Shown here: piece after piece, positions 47,312 through 56,285 of the stretch
Position numbering within the stretch: the stretch's first letter is position 1
How the letters are laid out: each line of letters opens with the position of its first letter
Origin: Bernardetia sp.
Lineage (GTDB): Bacteria > Bacteroidota > Bacteroidia > Cytophagales > Bernardetiaceae
Assembly: GCA_020630575.1 (NCBI GenBank)
Contig: JAHDBD010000005.1
Location: forward strand, 124,001 to 188,000
Reading direction: 5' to 3'
DNA: 64,000 nucleotides
Program-made: the position numbers and the translations under genes
The notes under the pieces: generated by a model
What the model saw: the letters and a program-made list of their open reading frames with translations, nothing else
Database searches by the model: none
What the model was told of the DNA's origin: nothing

Positions 47312-48124
47312 TTGAGAGTTCGAATAATATTTGATTTACGGAATAGAGGCGCAGTTTTGCCCTTCTATCACCAGCACCTTTTTTCAGGATTTATTAAAGA
47401 TTTGCTTACAGATACTTCTTTTGGAGTAGATGATAATTTGTTTTATAATTTTTCTGGATTAAAAGGTCAAACACGAGTGAGCCGAAAAGGCTTACATTAC
47501 TGTTCCCGAAAAGTTACATTGGTTTTGTCTGCACTTCGCACTGAAGTGATTGATGAGCTTTTGGATAGTCTTTTTAGTAGAGAACACATACAGATTGGAG
47601 AGTTGGAATTAGCTCCTGAAGCAGTAGAACAAGAACTTATGCCAGAGCAACGAGAGATGACAAAATACATTTGTATTTCTCCGTTGGTGGTTTCTAGTCC
47701 TCGTTTTCATAGAGATACAAAAGAATTTATTGTACCAAGTATGGACAAATTTTCTGATCTTCTTTATGATTCTACACTTACTCGTATGGAAGAGTCTGGG
47801 CATTATACTGATGCTGAAATGGCAGAATTTTATAAGTTTCAGCTTGTTCCTGACCGTCGTTATTTAGAAAAAATACAGCAAGAAGAAAAGAAATTTGCTC
47901 GTATCTATCCACTTGAAGGACAAGGAAGTGAAGTAGAGGTAAGAGGATATACATTTCCTTTTGTGCTTTATGCACACCCACAAGTACAAACTTTTATTTG
48001 TAATTGTGGCTTAGGAGAATATACTGATTATGGATTTGGAATGTTAGATTTTGCTCACAGCGATCCTACACAACGGACTCAACCTTATGGAAAGTATGGC
48101 GTAGCAGAGGAAAGTAAGAGATAA
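47312..48124 (+). CDS. cas6: Solitary CRISPR-associated endoribonuclease Cas6
   Basis: 270 residues. The start is a TTG at 47312 (MRVRIIFDL); there is a stop two codons upstream and no in-frame ATG that keeps the first strand. Two ferredoxin-like (RAMP) folds are expected. N-terminal motif LPFYHQHLFSGFI at 16-28 holds histidines 20 and 22, candidates for catalysis. The glycine-rich C-terminal loop CGLGEYTDYGFGMLD at 232-246 is a Cas6 hallmark. Cas6 cuts repeat RNA to make crRNA. No array, Cas1-Cas2, Cas3, Cas5, Cas7 or Cas10 gene is in the window, so it either serves a distant locus or has another RNA-processing role. Confidence 0.85.
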   Translation: MRVRIIFDLRNRGAVLPFYHQHLFSGFIKDLLTDTSFGVDDNLFYNFSGLKGQTRVSRKGLHYCSRKVTLVLSALRTEVIDELLDSLFSREHIQIGELELAPEAVEQELMPEQREMTKYICISPLVVSSPRFHRDTKEFIVPSMDKFSDLLYDSTLTRMEESGHYTDAEMAEFYKFQLVPDRRYLEKIQQEEKKFARIYPLEGQGSEVEVRGYTFPFVLYAHPQVQTFICNCGLGEYTDYGFGMLDFAHSDPTQRTQPYGKYGVAEESKR

Positions 48125-48197
48125 AGTAATTAGATTTACCTATTTTTTAAATTTTATCTCTTTCTAATTTCTGTTTATGAACAAAAAAAATATAAAA

Positions 48198-48236
48198 ACC
48201 ACCTTTAAAATCTTTTGATGTTTGAAGGTGGGTTTA
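48198..48236. terminator. Terminator between cas6 and the convergent SnoaL-like gene
   Basis: Arms CCACCTTT (48199-48206) and GAAGGTGG (48224-48231), with a T-rich right side and A-rich left side. Confidence 0.7.
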
Positions 48237-48253
48237 CTTGTTAGAGTTTACAA

Positions 48254-48640
48254 CTAATACATCGTGTTCGGATTAGCTGATTTTTCAGGAATTTTTTGGA
48301 TAGCATCCCAATGTTCGCATATTTTACCTTTTTCATCAAATCTAAAAAAGTCCATTGTTATATACTCATTTTGAACGTCTTTTTCTAGCCAAGTCTGATG
48401 AGTATGCAAAGCAACTAAATCTCCTTCAGCAATACATCTAACAAATTCAATGGATTTATCAGGATATTCAACTTGCATTCTTTCAAAATAATCAATAAAT
48501 CCTTGTTTTCCATCAGCAACATCTGGATTGTGTTGAATATATTCTTTTCCAATATACATTTCTATAGCTTTTTTAGGATTGCCTTCATAAGCCATTTTAT
48601 AAAATCCAATTGCATTTTCTTTGTTTTTTTCCAGATTCAT
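48254..48640 (-). CDS. SnoaL-like/NTF2-fold protein
   Basis: 128 residues, a single cone-shaped alpha+beta domain. Typical of the SnoaL polyketide cyclase-like family: NAIGFYKMAYEGNPKKAIEMYI, YIQHNPDVADGKQGFIDYF, AEGDLVALHTHQTW and the closing GKICEHWDAIQKIPE. The H-N-P and E-H-W-D segments match the small-molecule metabolic type often annotated as a predicted aldol-condensation enzyme. No signal peptide. Substrate unknown. Confidence 0.85.
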   Translation of the reverse strand: MNLEKNKENAIGFYKMAYEGNPKKAIEMYIGKEYIQHNPDVADGKQGFIDYFERMQVEYPDKSIEFVRCIAEGDLVALHTHQTWLEKDVQNEYITMDFFRFDEKGKICEHWDAIQKIPEKSANPNTMY

Positions 48641-48876
48641 GGGAGTGATCTTTTAGTTATTTCTAAATCAAGATAACTATAATATCTTAAAAATAAGCTA
48701 AAACAGGAAAAAAAGACTTAAAAAAACACCTTCAATATCTGTTTTGAAACTTGGTAGATAATGAAAATAATACAAAATGAATTTTAAGAACAAATTTGTT
48801 AAAAAATGCGCCTAGATAGATTTTTTGTGTACTTTTGGTACTTAGTACTTACATTTTTTGATAAAGACTTAAGAGT

Positions 48877-50493
48877 TTGAAAAATACTGCCTTTATTACT
48901 ACTTTAAGAAACCCTTTTTTAATTTGGGTTTTTAGTTTACTTCTTCATAGCATTTTATTATTGCTTGTATATTCTGTTTTTTGGGCTTCTTATAGCGAAC
49001 CTACTTTAAACTTCTTATATCATTTTTCTCATCAAGTCAGTAAAGACAATTCTGTTTTTACTTTTTTTTCTTGGTTTTTGATAATTAGTTTAGGTTTTAG
49101 CTTCTCGTCTGTTTTTGCTCAATTTTTTACATCTATTTCTGATTTTAATCAAAAAATTAGAGTATTAGTTCTTTATATTTTGGTCTTTTTTGTTGCTTTT
49201 ATTCCTATGCTATTATGGTTAGATAGGCATGTTGTGGCAACTATTTGTGTGCTTTCGGGAGTAAGTCTCTTAATAATTAATTATAAAAAAAACACGTCTT
49301 TTTATATCAATAGTTTTGTTGGAACATCGCTCTGTTTGTTGGGGCTTTTTTGGTCTGTCAAAGGATTTGGGTGGGCAATGGCTGCCAGCATTCCGTTTTC
49401 ACTTTGGTATCTTAAAAAGGAAAATTTCAAAAATCAGTTGCCTCAAGTTGTGATTTTGGTTTCACTAGTTATGTTGGCTTTAGTTTGGGATTTGATTCAA
49501 AGTCAAATTGAACAAAATGAAGTTATTCATTTTTCAGTAGAAAAAATAGAAAAAAATGTTCCTCAATGGCTTTTAGATGAACATTTGATAGAAGTAAATT
49601 GGACAAAAAATGATTTTCGTTTGTGGTTAAGTGGTTTTAGAGGCTTTGGAGAATTGAGTTTGGAAAATAAAACAACAAATCATAATTTTTCAGAAGAAGC
49701 TATTCAAGAAATTACTGAGTTTTTGTTGCACTATGATTCTGTTGTTCCTGTTGAAGGTAATCCAATTTTAGAGTTACGATATGTAATTTTACAAATTGCG
49801 TTACTTATTTTTTGGTTTTTGTTTTTAGCAAATTATAATCTTTCTCGCTATCGTTTGATAACATATTGGGTGGTTATTTTTCTGATTTGGGTGTGGACAA
49901 AATATATTAGTTTAGATACAGAAAATGGATTTTTATTAGCTCTATGTGCCTATGGAGGACTTTTGCCTTTAATTGGTGCAAACAAATTTAAAGATGTTGT
50001 TTCTTTCAAAATTCATCAAAAAATTATTTTCATAGGAATAATTATTCTGATTGTGATTGAACTTAGTGGAAGTTTGGCAATTTATATTTCGGAAAGTCTG
50101 GCTACTCGCAAAAATTATGTAGAAGCAAAAGCCGTTTTGGAAAATATTTATAAGAGTTATTTTTCCGACCAAAAAACATATATTGACTGGAATGCACATT
50201 TAAATAATAAAACATCGCTTCCTTTTTCTAATTCAGTTACCTCAAAATTTGATAAAGAACAACTTCAAAATAATGTAGTAATTCTGATTCAACATCTAAA
50301 AAATGAAGAAAATCTGAATCAAAATAATACTCTCAATTCTTCGAATTTATATTTTATCTTGCCTTCCAAAACTAGTAAATCACAAACAGATATGATTATG
50401 CTTTATTTTAGCGAACATCAAAACAAACTTGTAGAGTGGCAATCGGTTTGGAAAACAGAAGAAATTGAAGTTTGGAAATTGATTGTTTTTTAA
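48877..50493 (+). CDS. Multi-pass membrane protein of unknown function
   Basis: 538 residues. The start is a TTG at 48877 (MKNTAFITTL); a stop lies five codons upstream and no ATG precedes the first helix. About eleven membrane helices: eight or so before residue 210, then a soluble loop of about 85 residues (IEKNVPQWLLDEHLIEVNW onward), three or four more helices between 300 and 410, and a C-terminal soluble part of about 130 residues. I see no glycosyltransferase or transporter motif. The C-terminal stop lies 14 bases from the convergent phytase-like gene. Confidence 0.7.
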   Translation: MKNTAFITTLRNPFLIWVFSLLLHSILLLLVYSVFWASYSEPTLNFLYHFSHQVSKDNSVFTFFSWFLIISLGFSFSSVFAQFFTSISDFNQKIRVLVLYILVFFVAFIPMLLWLDRHVVATICVLSGVSLLIINYKKNTSFYINSFVGTSLCLLGLFWSVKGFGWAMAASIPFSLWYLKKENFKNQLPQVVILVSLVMLALVWDLIQSQIEQNEVIHFSVEKIEKNVPQWLLDEHLIEVNWTKNDFRLWLSGFRGFGELSLENKTTNHNFSEEAIQEITEFLLHYDSVVPVEGNPILELRYVILQIALLIFWFLFLANYNLSRYRLITYWVVIFLIWVWTKYISLDTENGFLLALCAYGGLLPLIGANKFKDVVSFKIHQKIIFIGIIILIVIELSGSLAIYISESLATRKNYVEAKAVLENIYKSYFSDQKTYIDWNAHLNNKTSLPFSNSVTSKFDKEQLQNNVVILIQHLKNEENLNQNNTLNSSNLYFILPSKTSKSQTDMIMLYFSEHQNKLVEWQSVWKTEEIEVWKLIVF

Positions 50494-50506
50494 AATTCTT
50501 TTTGCT

Positions 50507-51715
50507 CTATTGCAAAATCTCAAATACTAAAAACTGTGTCTTCTGCTTAGGGCTAAAATTATTATCTGATACAAAAATGATTGTTTTATTGCCATTTGCA
50601 AGTATTTTTCCTAATGTCATTCCTTCGATATTATCTACATGATTGAGGTTCATTTTTGATAAATTGGAAATTAGTGTTTTCTTTAGAGGAATATAATCTT
50701 TATTTGGAATCAGGTTTTTGAGACTTTCTATATTTTTAGAATCAGTTGCATTCTTTGTTTCTACCAAAAATAATTTTACAACAGTTCCTCCATCTGCTTG
50801 ATAACCTTGAGAATAAGAACGTTCCAAAACTAAAAATTGTGTATTGTTTTTATCTGTTTTCCATTCTAAAATTTCTACAATTCCATTGAGTCCGTAGGCT
50901 GTTTGTGGAATTGGTTCTTTAGCAACAGGTTCAGCTAAATAAACAAATTCCTGCTCAAAATTTGAGGTTTTTCTGTCTAAACCTATCAAACGAATTGGAA
51001 ATATACCTTCTGTGTTTTTTGTCATTTCGCCATCTTGTTGTAAAGCAGTTTCGGAGAGAAACCAAATTTTGTTTTCATTATCCGAAAAAGTCATAGATTC
51101 GATGGCTGCATTGTGATACCAACCTTTATTTTGAGTTGTGTCTATAAAATGTTTTGGCAGATTAAATTTTCTGATTTGATTGCCATTTGTATCCATTTCT
51201 GCAATAAAAGGAAGTATGTTTCGCTCTCTATCTCCTTCACTACTCCAAAAAAGCGTACCTGATTTACTAGAAAAACAAATACTTTCTGGGTCAGCTATTT
51301 TTGTACCTTCACTTTTTTTAGGATAAAATTTTCCGTTTTCTTGTTTGAGGAAATTTACTGAGTTTATTTTTAGCTCTTCAAAGTTATCTTTTGTATAATT
51401 CAATTTGGCTGTATAAAAACGCAAAAGTCCATTCTCATCAAATAAATCATCAGAAAGTAAATAATAAAGGTCATTCTCCTTATCATAATCAATTGCTGAA
51501 AGTCCACCAACAGTCATTTTTTGTTCATTTTCTCCAAACTTTTCTTCAAAAGGAATAATTTTTTCTCCAATAAAACGAAGAGCAAAAGGATTATTTTGTT
51601 CTGTTTGAGTAGATGCAGGCTTCTGACTTTGGCAGTTTGTAAATACAAAAGCAATACAAAAAGCTAAAAAATACAAACTTAAAATATTTGTTTTTTGAGA
51701 TTCAATTGTCTTCAT
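50507..51715 (-). CDS. Esterase-like phytase family lipoprotein
   Basis: 402 residues. Lipoprotein signal ends in FVFTNCQSQ (Cys near residue 28). The mature part has the features of the 'esterase-like activity of phytase' beta-propeller family: TVGGLSAIDYDKENDLYYLLSDD, DPESICFSSKSGTLFWSSEGD, NAAIESMTFSDNENKIWFLSET, YGLNGIVEILEW and DNIEGMTLGKI with FVSDNNFSPKQKTQ near the end. It probably acts on phosphate esters or an unknown substrate at the cell surface. Its leader holds a family B palindromic repeat. Confidence 0.85.
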   Translation of the reverse strand: MKTIESQKTNILSLYFLAFCIAFVFTNCQSQKPASTQTEQNNPFALRFIGEKIIPFEEKFGENEQKMTVGGLSAIDYDKENDLYYLLSDDLFDENGLLRFYTAKLNYTKDNFEELKINSVNFLKQENGKFYPKKSEGTKIADPESICFSSKSGTLFWSSEGDRERNILPFIAEMDTNGNQIRKFNLPKHFIDTTQNKGWYHNAAIESMTFSDNENKIWFLSETALQQDGEMTKNTEGIFPIRLIGLDRKTSNFEQEFVYLAEPVAKEPIPQTAYGLNGIVEILEWKTDKNNTQFLVLERSYSQGYQADGGTVVKLFLVETKNATDSKNIESLKNLIPNKDYIPLKKTLISNLSKMNLNHVDNIEGMTLGKILANGNKTIIFVSDNNFSPKQKTQFLVFEILQ

Positions 51716-51723
51716 AGTTATTT

Positions 51724-51762
51724 GTTGTTGGTGTCGCTGTCGCTAAAACACCAACAACGGCA
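51724..51762. repeat. Palindromic repeat family B in the leader of the phytase-like gene
   Basis: Arms GTTGTTGGTG (51724-51733) and CACCAACAAC (51749-51758) then GGCA. The loop is 15 bases and carries GTCGC twice. In the mRNA the hairpin ends about 8 bases before the ATG at 51715, close to the ribosome-binding region. Confidence 0.8.
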
Positions 51763-51795
51763 GTTTTTATAATTTTAGAAAAGACTCATGTTTAT

Positions 51796-52353
51796 TTAAT
51801 CTTCTTTTTCCTCTTCCTCATTATCATCACTCAAATAAACATCTAGCAAACCTTCTGGAAGTTGCATCAAAATAGATTTGTTTTCTCTATCAAATTCTTT
51901 TATCAATTCTTTTTTTAGAGGAATCAATACTTCTTTTTCTTTAAAGTTAATGACTAATAAATCATTTTGAGGAAGATTGTAAATTGTCTCTATTTTGCCA
52001 ATTTCCCCTTTTTCTGTATCAGAAACAATAAAACCGATAATTTCGTGATAGAAAAATTCATCCTCTTCTAATTTTGGAACAAACTCATCAGGCAAGAATA
52101 GTTTTAGTTTTCTAAACTCTTCAGCTTGTTCGACACTATCTACTCCTTCTAATTTGATAAGCACTTTTTGCCCGACTTGTGGACGCAGATTTTCTACAAA
52201 AAAAGGAACTAACTGTCCTTTTTGTTCGACCAAGATAGATTCAATGTCAAGATATAAATCAATATTATCAGTATCCCAAAAGGCTTGAATATCGCCTTTG
52301 AGTCCGTGAGGTTTGATGAGTGAACCGAGTTCGAAACAGTTTTCTTTATTCAT
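51796..52353 (-). CDS. rimM: Ribosome maturation factor RimM
   Basis: 185 residues from ATG at 52353 (MNKENCFELG); a second ATG two codons upstream is also possible. The N-terminal beta-barrel has G-S-L-I-K-P-H-G-L-K-G-D-I, the RimM signature, and the C-terminal PRC barrel has EVLIPLKKELIKEFD and LLDVYL. It helps 16S rRNA processing and 30S assembly by binding ribosomal protein S19. The acidic tail DDNEEEEKED is extra. rpsP and trmD, its usual neighbours, are absent. Confidence 0.93.
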   Translation of the reverse strand: MNKENCFELGSLIKPHGLKGDIQAFWDTDNIDLYLDIESILVEQKGQLVPFFVENLRPQVGQKVLIKLEGVDSVEQAEEFRKLKLFLPDEFVPKLEEDEFFYHEIIGFIVSDTEKGEIGKIETIYNLPQNDLLVINFKEKEVLIPLKKELIKEFDRENKSILMQLPEGLLDVYLSDDNEEEEKED

Positions 52354-52356
52354 ATA

Positions 52357-52517
52357 CAAATTTAGAATTTAGAAGGTAGATTTTAGAAGTATGTAAATAC
52401 ACTACTTTAGTAAAAATGATTGACAAAAATACGACTTCATTTATTAATAAACGAAAAATTTATATTCACATTATCAAATCCATTGATTCTAACTTCTGAA
52501 ATCTAAATTCTAACTTT
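52357..52517. repeat. Inverted repeat pair upstream of rimM
   Basis: The left arm (about 52357-52391, TTTAGAATTTAGAAGG and TAGATTTTAGAAG) and right arm (about 52486-52517) are imperfect inverted copies built from TTAGAATTTAGA. They frame about 95 bases. The block could be a small non-autonomous element or a degenerate AT-rich repeat. Confidence 0.5.
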
Positions 52518-52524
52518 ATTTCAT

Positions 52525-52998
52525 TTATTGATTACTGTTAACTGAATCTTCTTCTCTGAGTTTGTCTAAAAGTGCGCTCAAAAGTCCTGCTTCTGCATCT
52601 GAAAGATTAAGATAATTAGGTTTGTCTATAGGTTCTTCATTGTCTATCTGTTTCAAAAGCTCCAAACCTGATTCTGTAATAGAAATATTTACTTCTCTTC
52701 TATCTACTTCTCCTCGCCATTTATTGATATATTCTTTGGTAATTAATTTATCCATAATTCGTGTCGTATTCGAATTTTTATCAATCATTCGGTCAGTAAT
52801 ATCTTTTGCACATAATGGAGTAGGGTGTGAACCACGCAAAATTCGAAGTACATTATACTGTTCTTGCGAAATTCCATAACATTTTAGCTTACCTACTACT
52901 TTACCACGCAACCAACTTGCCGTAAACATAATATTTAACATCGCTTTGTGTTGGTCAGATTTGAATTTGTTTGTTTTTAATGCCTCTTCGATTTTCAT
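52525..52998 (-). CDS. MarR family transcriptional regulator
   Basis: 157 residues. Winged helix: QEQYNVLRILRGSHPTPLCAKDITDRM is the helix-turn-helix start, LITKEYINKWRGEVDRREVNISITESGLELL the recognition helix and wing (D-R-R-E at the wing tip). N- and C-terminal helices form the dimer. It senses a small molecule or oxidant and represses nearby or distant genes. A single gene, with no obvious target operon next to it. Confidence 0.9.
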   Translation of the reverse strand: MKIEEALKTNKFKSDQHKAMLNIMFTASWLRGKVVGKLKCYGISQEQYNVLRILRGSHPTPLCAKDITDRMIDKNSNTTRIMDKLITKEYINKWRGEVDRREVNISITESGLELLKQIDNEEPIDKPNYLNLSDAEAGLLSALLDKLREEDSVNSNQ

Positions 52999-53110
52999 TA
53001 ATTAGTTGAAAAAGTAAATGATTATTTTATGATGATTAACTGACTTCTCAATTATTGTACCTACAACTACTTTTTAATAGTTTATGTTTGAATATTGTTT
53101 CTTAATTGAA

Positions 53111-53677
53111 TTAGATTTGTATGGAAATAGTATATTTGCCCTTTTCCCAACAAGGCTCACCTCCTTCTTTGCTTCTATTTTCTTTCACACATTTTTTTAT
53201 TTCTTCAATTTTTCTTTTAGAAAGAGGGTTTTTAGAATTGATTTGATAGATGGTTGGTAATTGTCTATACTTTAAGTAAAAATCAAAATTGATTTCTGTA
53301 TTTTCTTCTAATGTGAAATAAAAACTCATATAGTCGACACAACTTCGTGTCTGTATTTTATACGTTCCTGTAGGAATTTCTGCTTCAAATTTTCCGTTCT
53401 CATCTACTTCTATTATTCTTTCAACATATCTACCTGATAATTGGAATGAACAAAAACCACTCTCATCTTTTTCTGAAACAATACCACTTATTTTACTTTT
53501 TGTAGCTTCTTTCCTATCCATTTTTATTCTACTTGTGTCGTCTTTATGATCAAATGAAAAAGTGTACTCATACTTGAATTCTAAATCTTTTTTTTTATAA
53601 AAATGACTTTTTTTATTGCAAGAATTGAAAGCAATAAAAATGAGAAGTAAAAGGAACGAGATTTTATAGATTTTCAT
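53111..53677 (-). CDS. Lipoprotein with carboxypeptidase-regulatory-like domain
   Basis: 188 residues. Lipobox FNSCNKK (Cys near 20). After a basic linker, K-I-S-G-I-V-S-E-K-D-E-S-G begins a small beta-sandwich of the carboxypeptidase-regulatory type with IEVDENGKFEAEIPTGTYKIQT. Terminal part has two cysteines (KKCVKENRS and EPCWEKGKY) that may pair. Function unknown. It follows the RavA-type gene on the same strand, 106 bases downstream and separated by a terminator-like hairpin. Confidence 0.75.
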   Translation of the reverse strand: MKIYKISFLLLLIFIAFNSCNKKSHFYKKKDLEFKYEYTFSFDHKDDTSRIKMDRKEATKSKISGIVSEKDESGFCSFQLSGRYVERIIEVDENGKFEAEIPTGTYKIQTRSCVDYMSFYFTLEENTEINFDFYLKYRQLPTIYQINSKNPLSKRKIEEIKKCVKENRSKEGGEPCWEKGKYTISIQI

Positions 53678-53710
53678 CAGAATATGTTTTTACAATAATC
53701 ACTAAAATTA

Positions 53711-53746
53711 AAAAACCTCTTTCTCATTTTTCAATAAGAAAGAGAT
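53711..53746. terminator. Terminator-like hairpin after the RavA-type gene
   Basis: Arms CTCTTTCT (53717-53724) and AGAAAGAG (53737-53744), loop of 12, A-run on the left acting as U-run in minus-strand RNA. Confidence 0.75.
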
Positions 53747-53783
53747 TTCTGACAAAAATAGTTGTTTTACTAGACTTATAAAC

Positions 53784-55322
53784 CTATTCCTCCAAATTCT
53801 TATAATAATATTTCAGTTTTTCTAGTTTTAATTGAATATCATTGAGTTGATTGATAGAATCATTCAAATTTGCTTTTACGATGGGTGCAAGGCGAGCATC
53901 TACAAACAAATTTTGGTCTAACTCGTACCATTCTTCTGGCTTTTCAGTATCTAGTTTTGCTAAATTTTCATTTACATAATCCAAAAGTTCCTCTAGTTTT
54001 TCGTTCCAATATTTTTCTATAAGCTGATGAGGTTTTCTATAAATAATCTCATCTTTTTCTACCTTATGCGTGCGTAAACCCAAGGCTAAAAGTTGAGCAT
54101 TATGGAATAAATGAATTTGATGCTGTACAGATGGTTTTTTTGCTTTTACTTTATAGGTCAATTTAAAAGCGTCATCATAGACATTTATTGTACTTTCTTC
54201 TTGTGTCAATCTATCAAAATCAGCTCGTTTGATGTATTTTCCATCCATTGACGTTTCCAAATTCATTACTTGATAAAATTCTTGCTCTACAGGATAGAGT
54301 TCTTCTCGTGTTGTAATGTGTTTTACTTTTGTTTCTTTCTCAATTTCAGTTTCTAATTCCTTTATTTCTTGTCTCAATCCAGTCAGATTTAGCGAAATAG
54401 AATAACCATGTTTGCGTATCACTTCTGAAACTAAATGACGCACTTTATCCAACTGCTCAGGTTGATTCCAAACACAATGCGTAATTAAGAAACAATCCAT
54501 TAGATTGACTTTTTTGCGTCCATTTAAAAATGCACACGTTTTTAGAAGGCGAATTACTTTTTTCCATCTTCTATCAGAAACAAAATATACATTTCCAATC
54601 TGATTATCGGTATCATCAAGTTGTTTTTTGACGAGTTGAATGGTATTCAAAACCTCTGTTGGTAATTCTATTGCATCAATTTCTTTACTCCAAAGCTCAT
54701 TTTCTTCTGCTGTGATTTTAAGTTCATCAGAAACAGTATCTTCATAAACATTATCTGAAGAAGTCAGCATCTGTAGAAAATTACCACTTTCTTTTATTTC
54801 AGAAATTAGATAACGCACCAAAAATCTATCCCAGAGAGCCTCTAAACCTTCATTTTTAGGTGGAAGTTCGTTTGAAGCTGCAATAAGTCCTTTTAATTCT
54901 ACTTTTACTTCTTCTTCCCCATTTCTATAAATTTTCTCATTCAAAACGGTCAATAGCGCATTCTGAATAGAAGGACTTGCTTTCCAAATTTCATCTAAAA
55001 AAACAACTGTTGCCCCTGGTAAATATTTCTCTGTCAAGCGTTCATATTTGTCTTCATCTTTCAACTTTTTGATAGAAACAGGACCAAAAACCTCATCAGG
55101 CGTACTAAAACGGTTCATCAAATACTCAAAAGATTGTCCTGCTGTAAAGGCAAATTTTAGCTTACGTGCAATCAAACTTTTGGCTACCCCTGGTGCGCCT
55201 AACATAAACAGACTCTCACCTGCAACGGCTGTTAGAAGTGCTAATTGTATCGGTTCTTGTCGTTCGTAAAGATTTTTATTGAGAGCAGAAAGTAAGTTTT
55301 TGATTCGTTCTTTGCGTTGCAT
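53784..55322 (-). CDS. RavA-type MoxR AAA+ ATPase
   Basis: 512 residues, about the length of E. coli RavA (498). Walker A GAPGVAKS at 42-49, Walker B VVFLDE at 106-111, then PSIQNALLTVLNEK, sensor I in AASNELP and the arginine finger in LWDRFLVRY. The triple-helix and LARA-like C-terminal region follow. RavA normally works with a von Willebrand-domain partner (ViaA) next door; no such gene is adjacent here, since a lipoprotein gene lies downstream. It remodels target proteins such as membrane complexes. Leader carries a palindromic repeat. Confidence 0.88.
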   Translation of the reverse strand: MQRKERIKNLLSALNKNLYERQEPIQLALLTAVAGESLFMLGAPGVAKSLIARKLKFAFTAGQSFEYLMNRFSTPDEVFGPVSIKKLKDEDKYERLTEKYLPGATVVFLDEIWKASPSIQNALLTVLNEKIYRNGEEEVKVELKGLIAASNELPPKNEGLEALWDRFLVRYLISEIKESGNFLQMLTSSDNVYEDTVSDELKITAEENELWSKEIDAIELPTEVLNTIQLVKKQLDDTDNQIGNVYFVSDRRWKKVIRLLKTCAFLNGRKKVNLMDCFLITHCVWNQPEQLDKVRHLVSEVIRKHGYSISLNLTGLRQEIKELETEIEKETKVKHITTREELYPVEQEFYQVMNLETSMDGKYIKRADFDRLTQEESTINVYDDAFKLTYKVKAKKPSVQHQIHLFHNAQLLALGLRTHKVEKDEIIYRKPHQLIEKYWNEKLEELLDYVNENLAKLDTEKPEEWYELDQNLFVDARLAPIVKANLNDSINQLNDIQLKLEKLKYYYKNLEE

Positions 55323-55338
55323 TGAAAGTGGTTTTTTT

Positions 55339-55364
55339 GTCGTTGGTGAGACACCAACAACGGC
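55339..55364. repeat. Palindromic repeat family B in the leader of the RavA-type gene
   Basis: Arms GTCGTTGGTG (55339-55348) and CACCAACAAC (55352-55361), loop of 3 bases, then GGC. In the mRNA it ends 16 bases upstream of the ATG at 55322. Orientation matches the copies at 24833 and 51724. Confidence 0.8.
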
Positions 55365-55442
55365 GATATAATAGTATTTTGAAATAAAACAGACTAACTT
55401 TTTATTTAGGAATAAGGTTTTGAGAATTTTATTTATACATGA

Positions 55443-56171
55443 TTATTTCCCTCTCATTATTCTATCAGCCAAAGAAGGACTAATTCTATTGATGATTTTT
55501 AATAATTTTACTTTTCCGATTTCGACTTCAAATTTATCTTTTTTGAAGGCTTTTATAAATTCTTTTGCTAATTGCTGAGGCGTAATTTTTCCTGTTCCTC
55601 TACCTTTTGTCATTTGTGTATCTACCAAAGGAGGAATAATTTCAAAAACTTTTGTGTTTTGAAGTTGGTAACGTAAAGATTTCGAAAAAATATGAATGGC
55701 TGCCTTTGTAGCGCAATAAACAGGAGCTGTCATTTTAGGAACTAAACCTAAACCTGAAGAAACATTAACAATAGCTGCATTTTGATTGATTTCTAAAATC
55801 GGTAAAAGCAAAGAAATAAGTTTTAGAGGAGCTAAAAGGTTTACATTTATTTCATTTTCTAGTTTTGGAATAATGTGTTTTTCTTCCGAAAAATGATAAT
55901 TATATTGAATACCAGCATTATTAATTAAAATATTCAAATCTTTATGTTCCTGCTCAATAAATAAAACGAGATTTTCAATATCTTCTTCTTTTGAAATATC
56001 TGCACAGAAAGGAATTATTCTTTTGTCTTTTTGAGCAAGACTATTGAGTTTTTCTTTGTTTCTACCAACTGCAATTATTTGATTTTCATAATCAAGAAAT
56101 TGATAAAGTAGAGCTTCGCCAATTCCTGCTGTTGCACCTGTGATAAGTATTTTGTTCGATTCTAATTTCAT
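55443..56171 (-). CDS. Short-chain dehydrogenase/reductase
   Basis: 242 residues. Rossmann motif TGATAGIGEALL at 9-20, NNAG in ILINNAGI, catalytic Ser in IVNVSSGLG, and Tyr-Lys in Y-C-A-T-K. A classical NAD(P)-dependent SDR. The tail (EVEIGKVKLLKIINRISPSLADRIM) resembles DltE-like members. A Crp/Fnr gene starts 115 bases upstream on the same strand and could share transcript or control it. Substrate unknown. Confidence 0.92.
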   Translation of the reverse strand: MKLESNKILITGATAGIGEALLYQFLDYENQIIAVGRNKEKLNSLAQKDKRIIPFCADISKEEDIENLVLFIEQEHKDLNILINNAGIQYNYHFSEEKHIIPKLENEINVNLLAPLKLISLLLPILEINQNAAIVNVSSGLGLVPKMTAPVYCATKAAIHIFSKSLRYQLQNTKVFEIIPPLVDTQMTKGRGTGKITPQQLAKEFIKAFKKDKFEVEIGKVKLLKIINRISPSLADRIMRGK

Positions 56172-56285
56172 AATAAAGGAGAAAAAAATGAGTGATATTT
56201 ATTTAAGCTAATACCACAAATTTCTACTTTACTTTTATCAAAATCATTTACCTATGTAAATAAACAAGCTGTCAAGTCTGATAAA

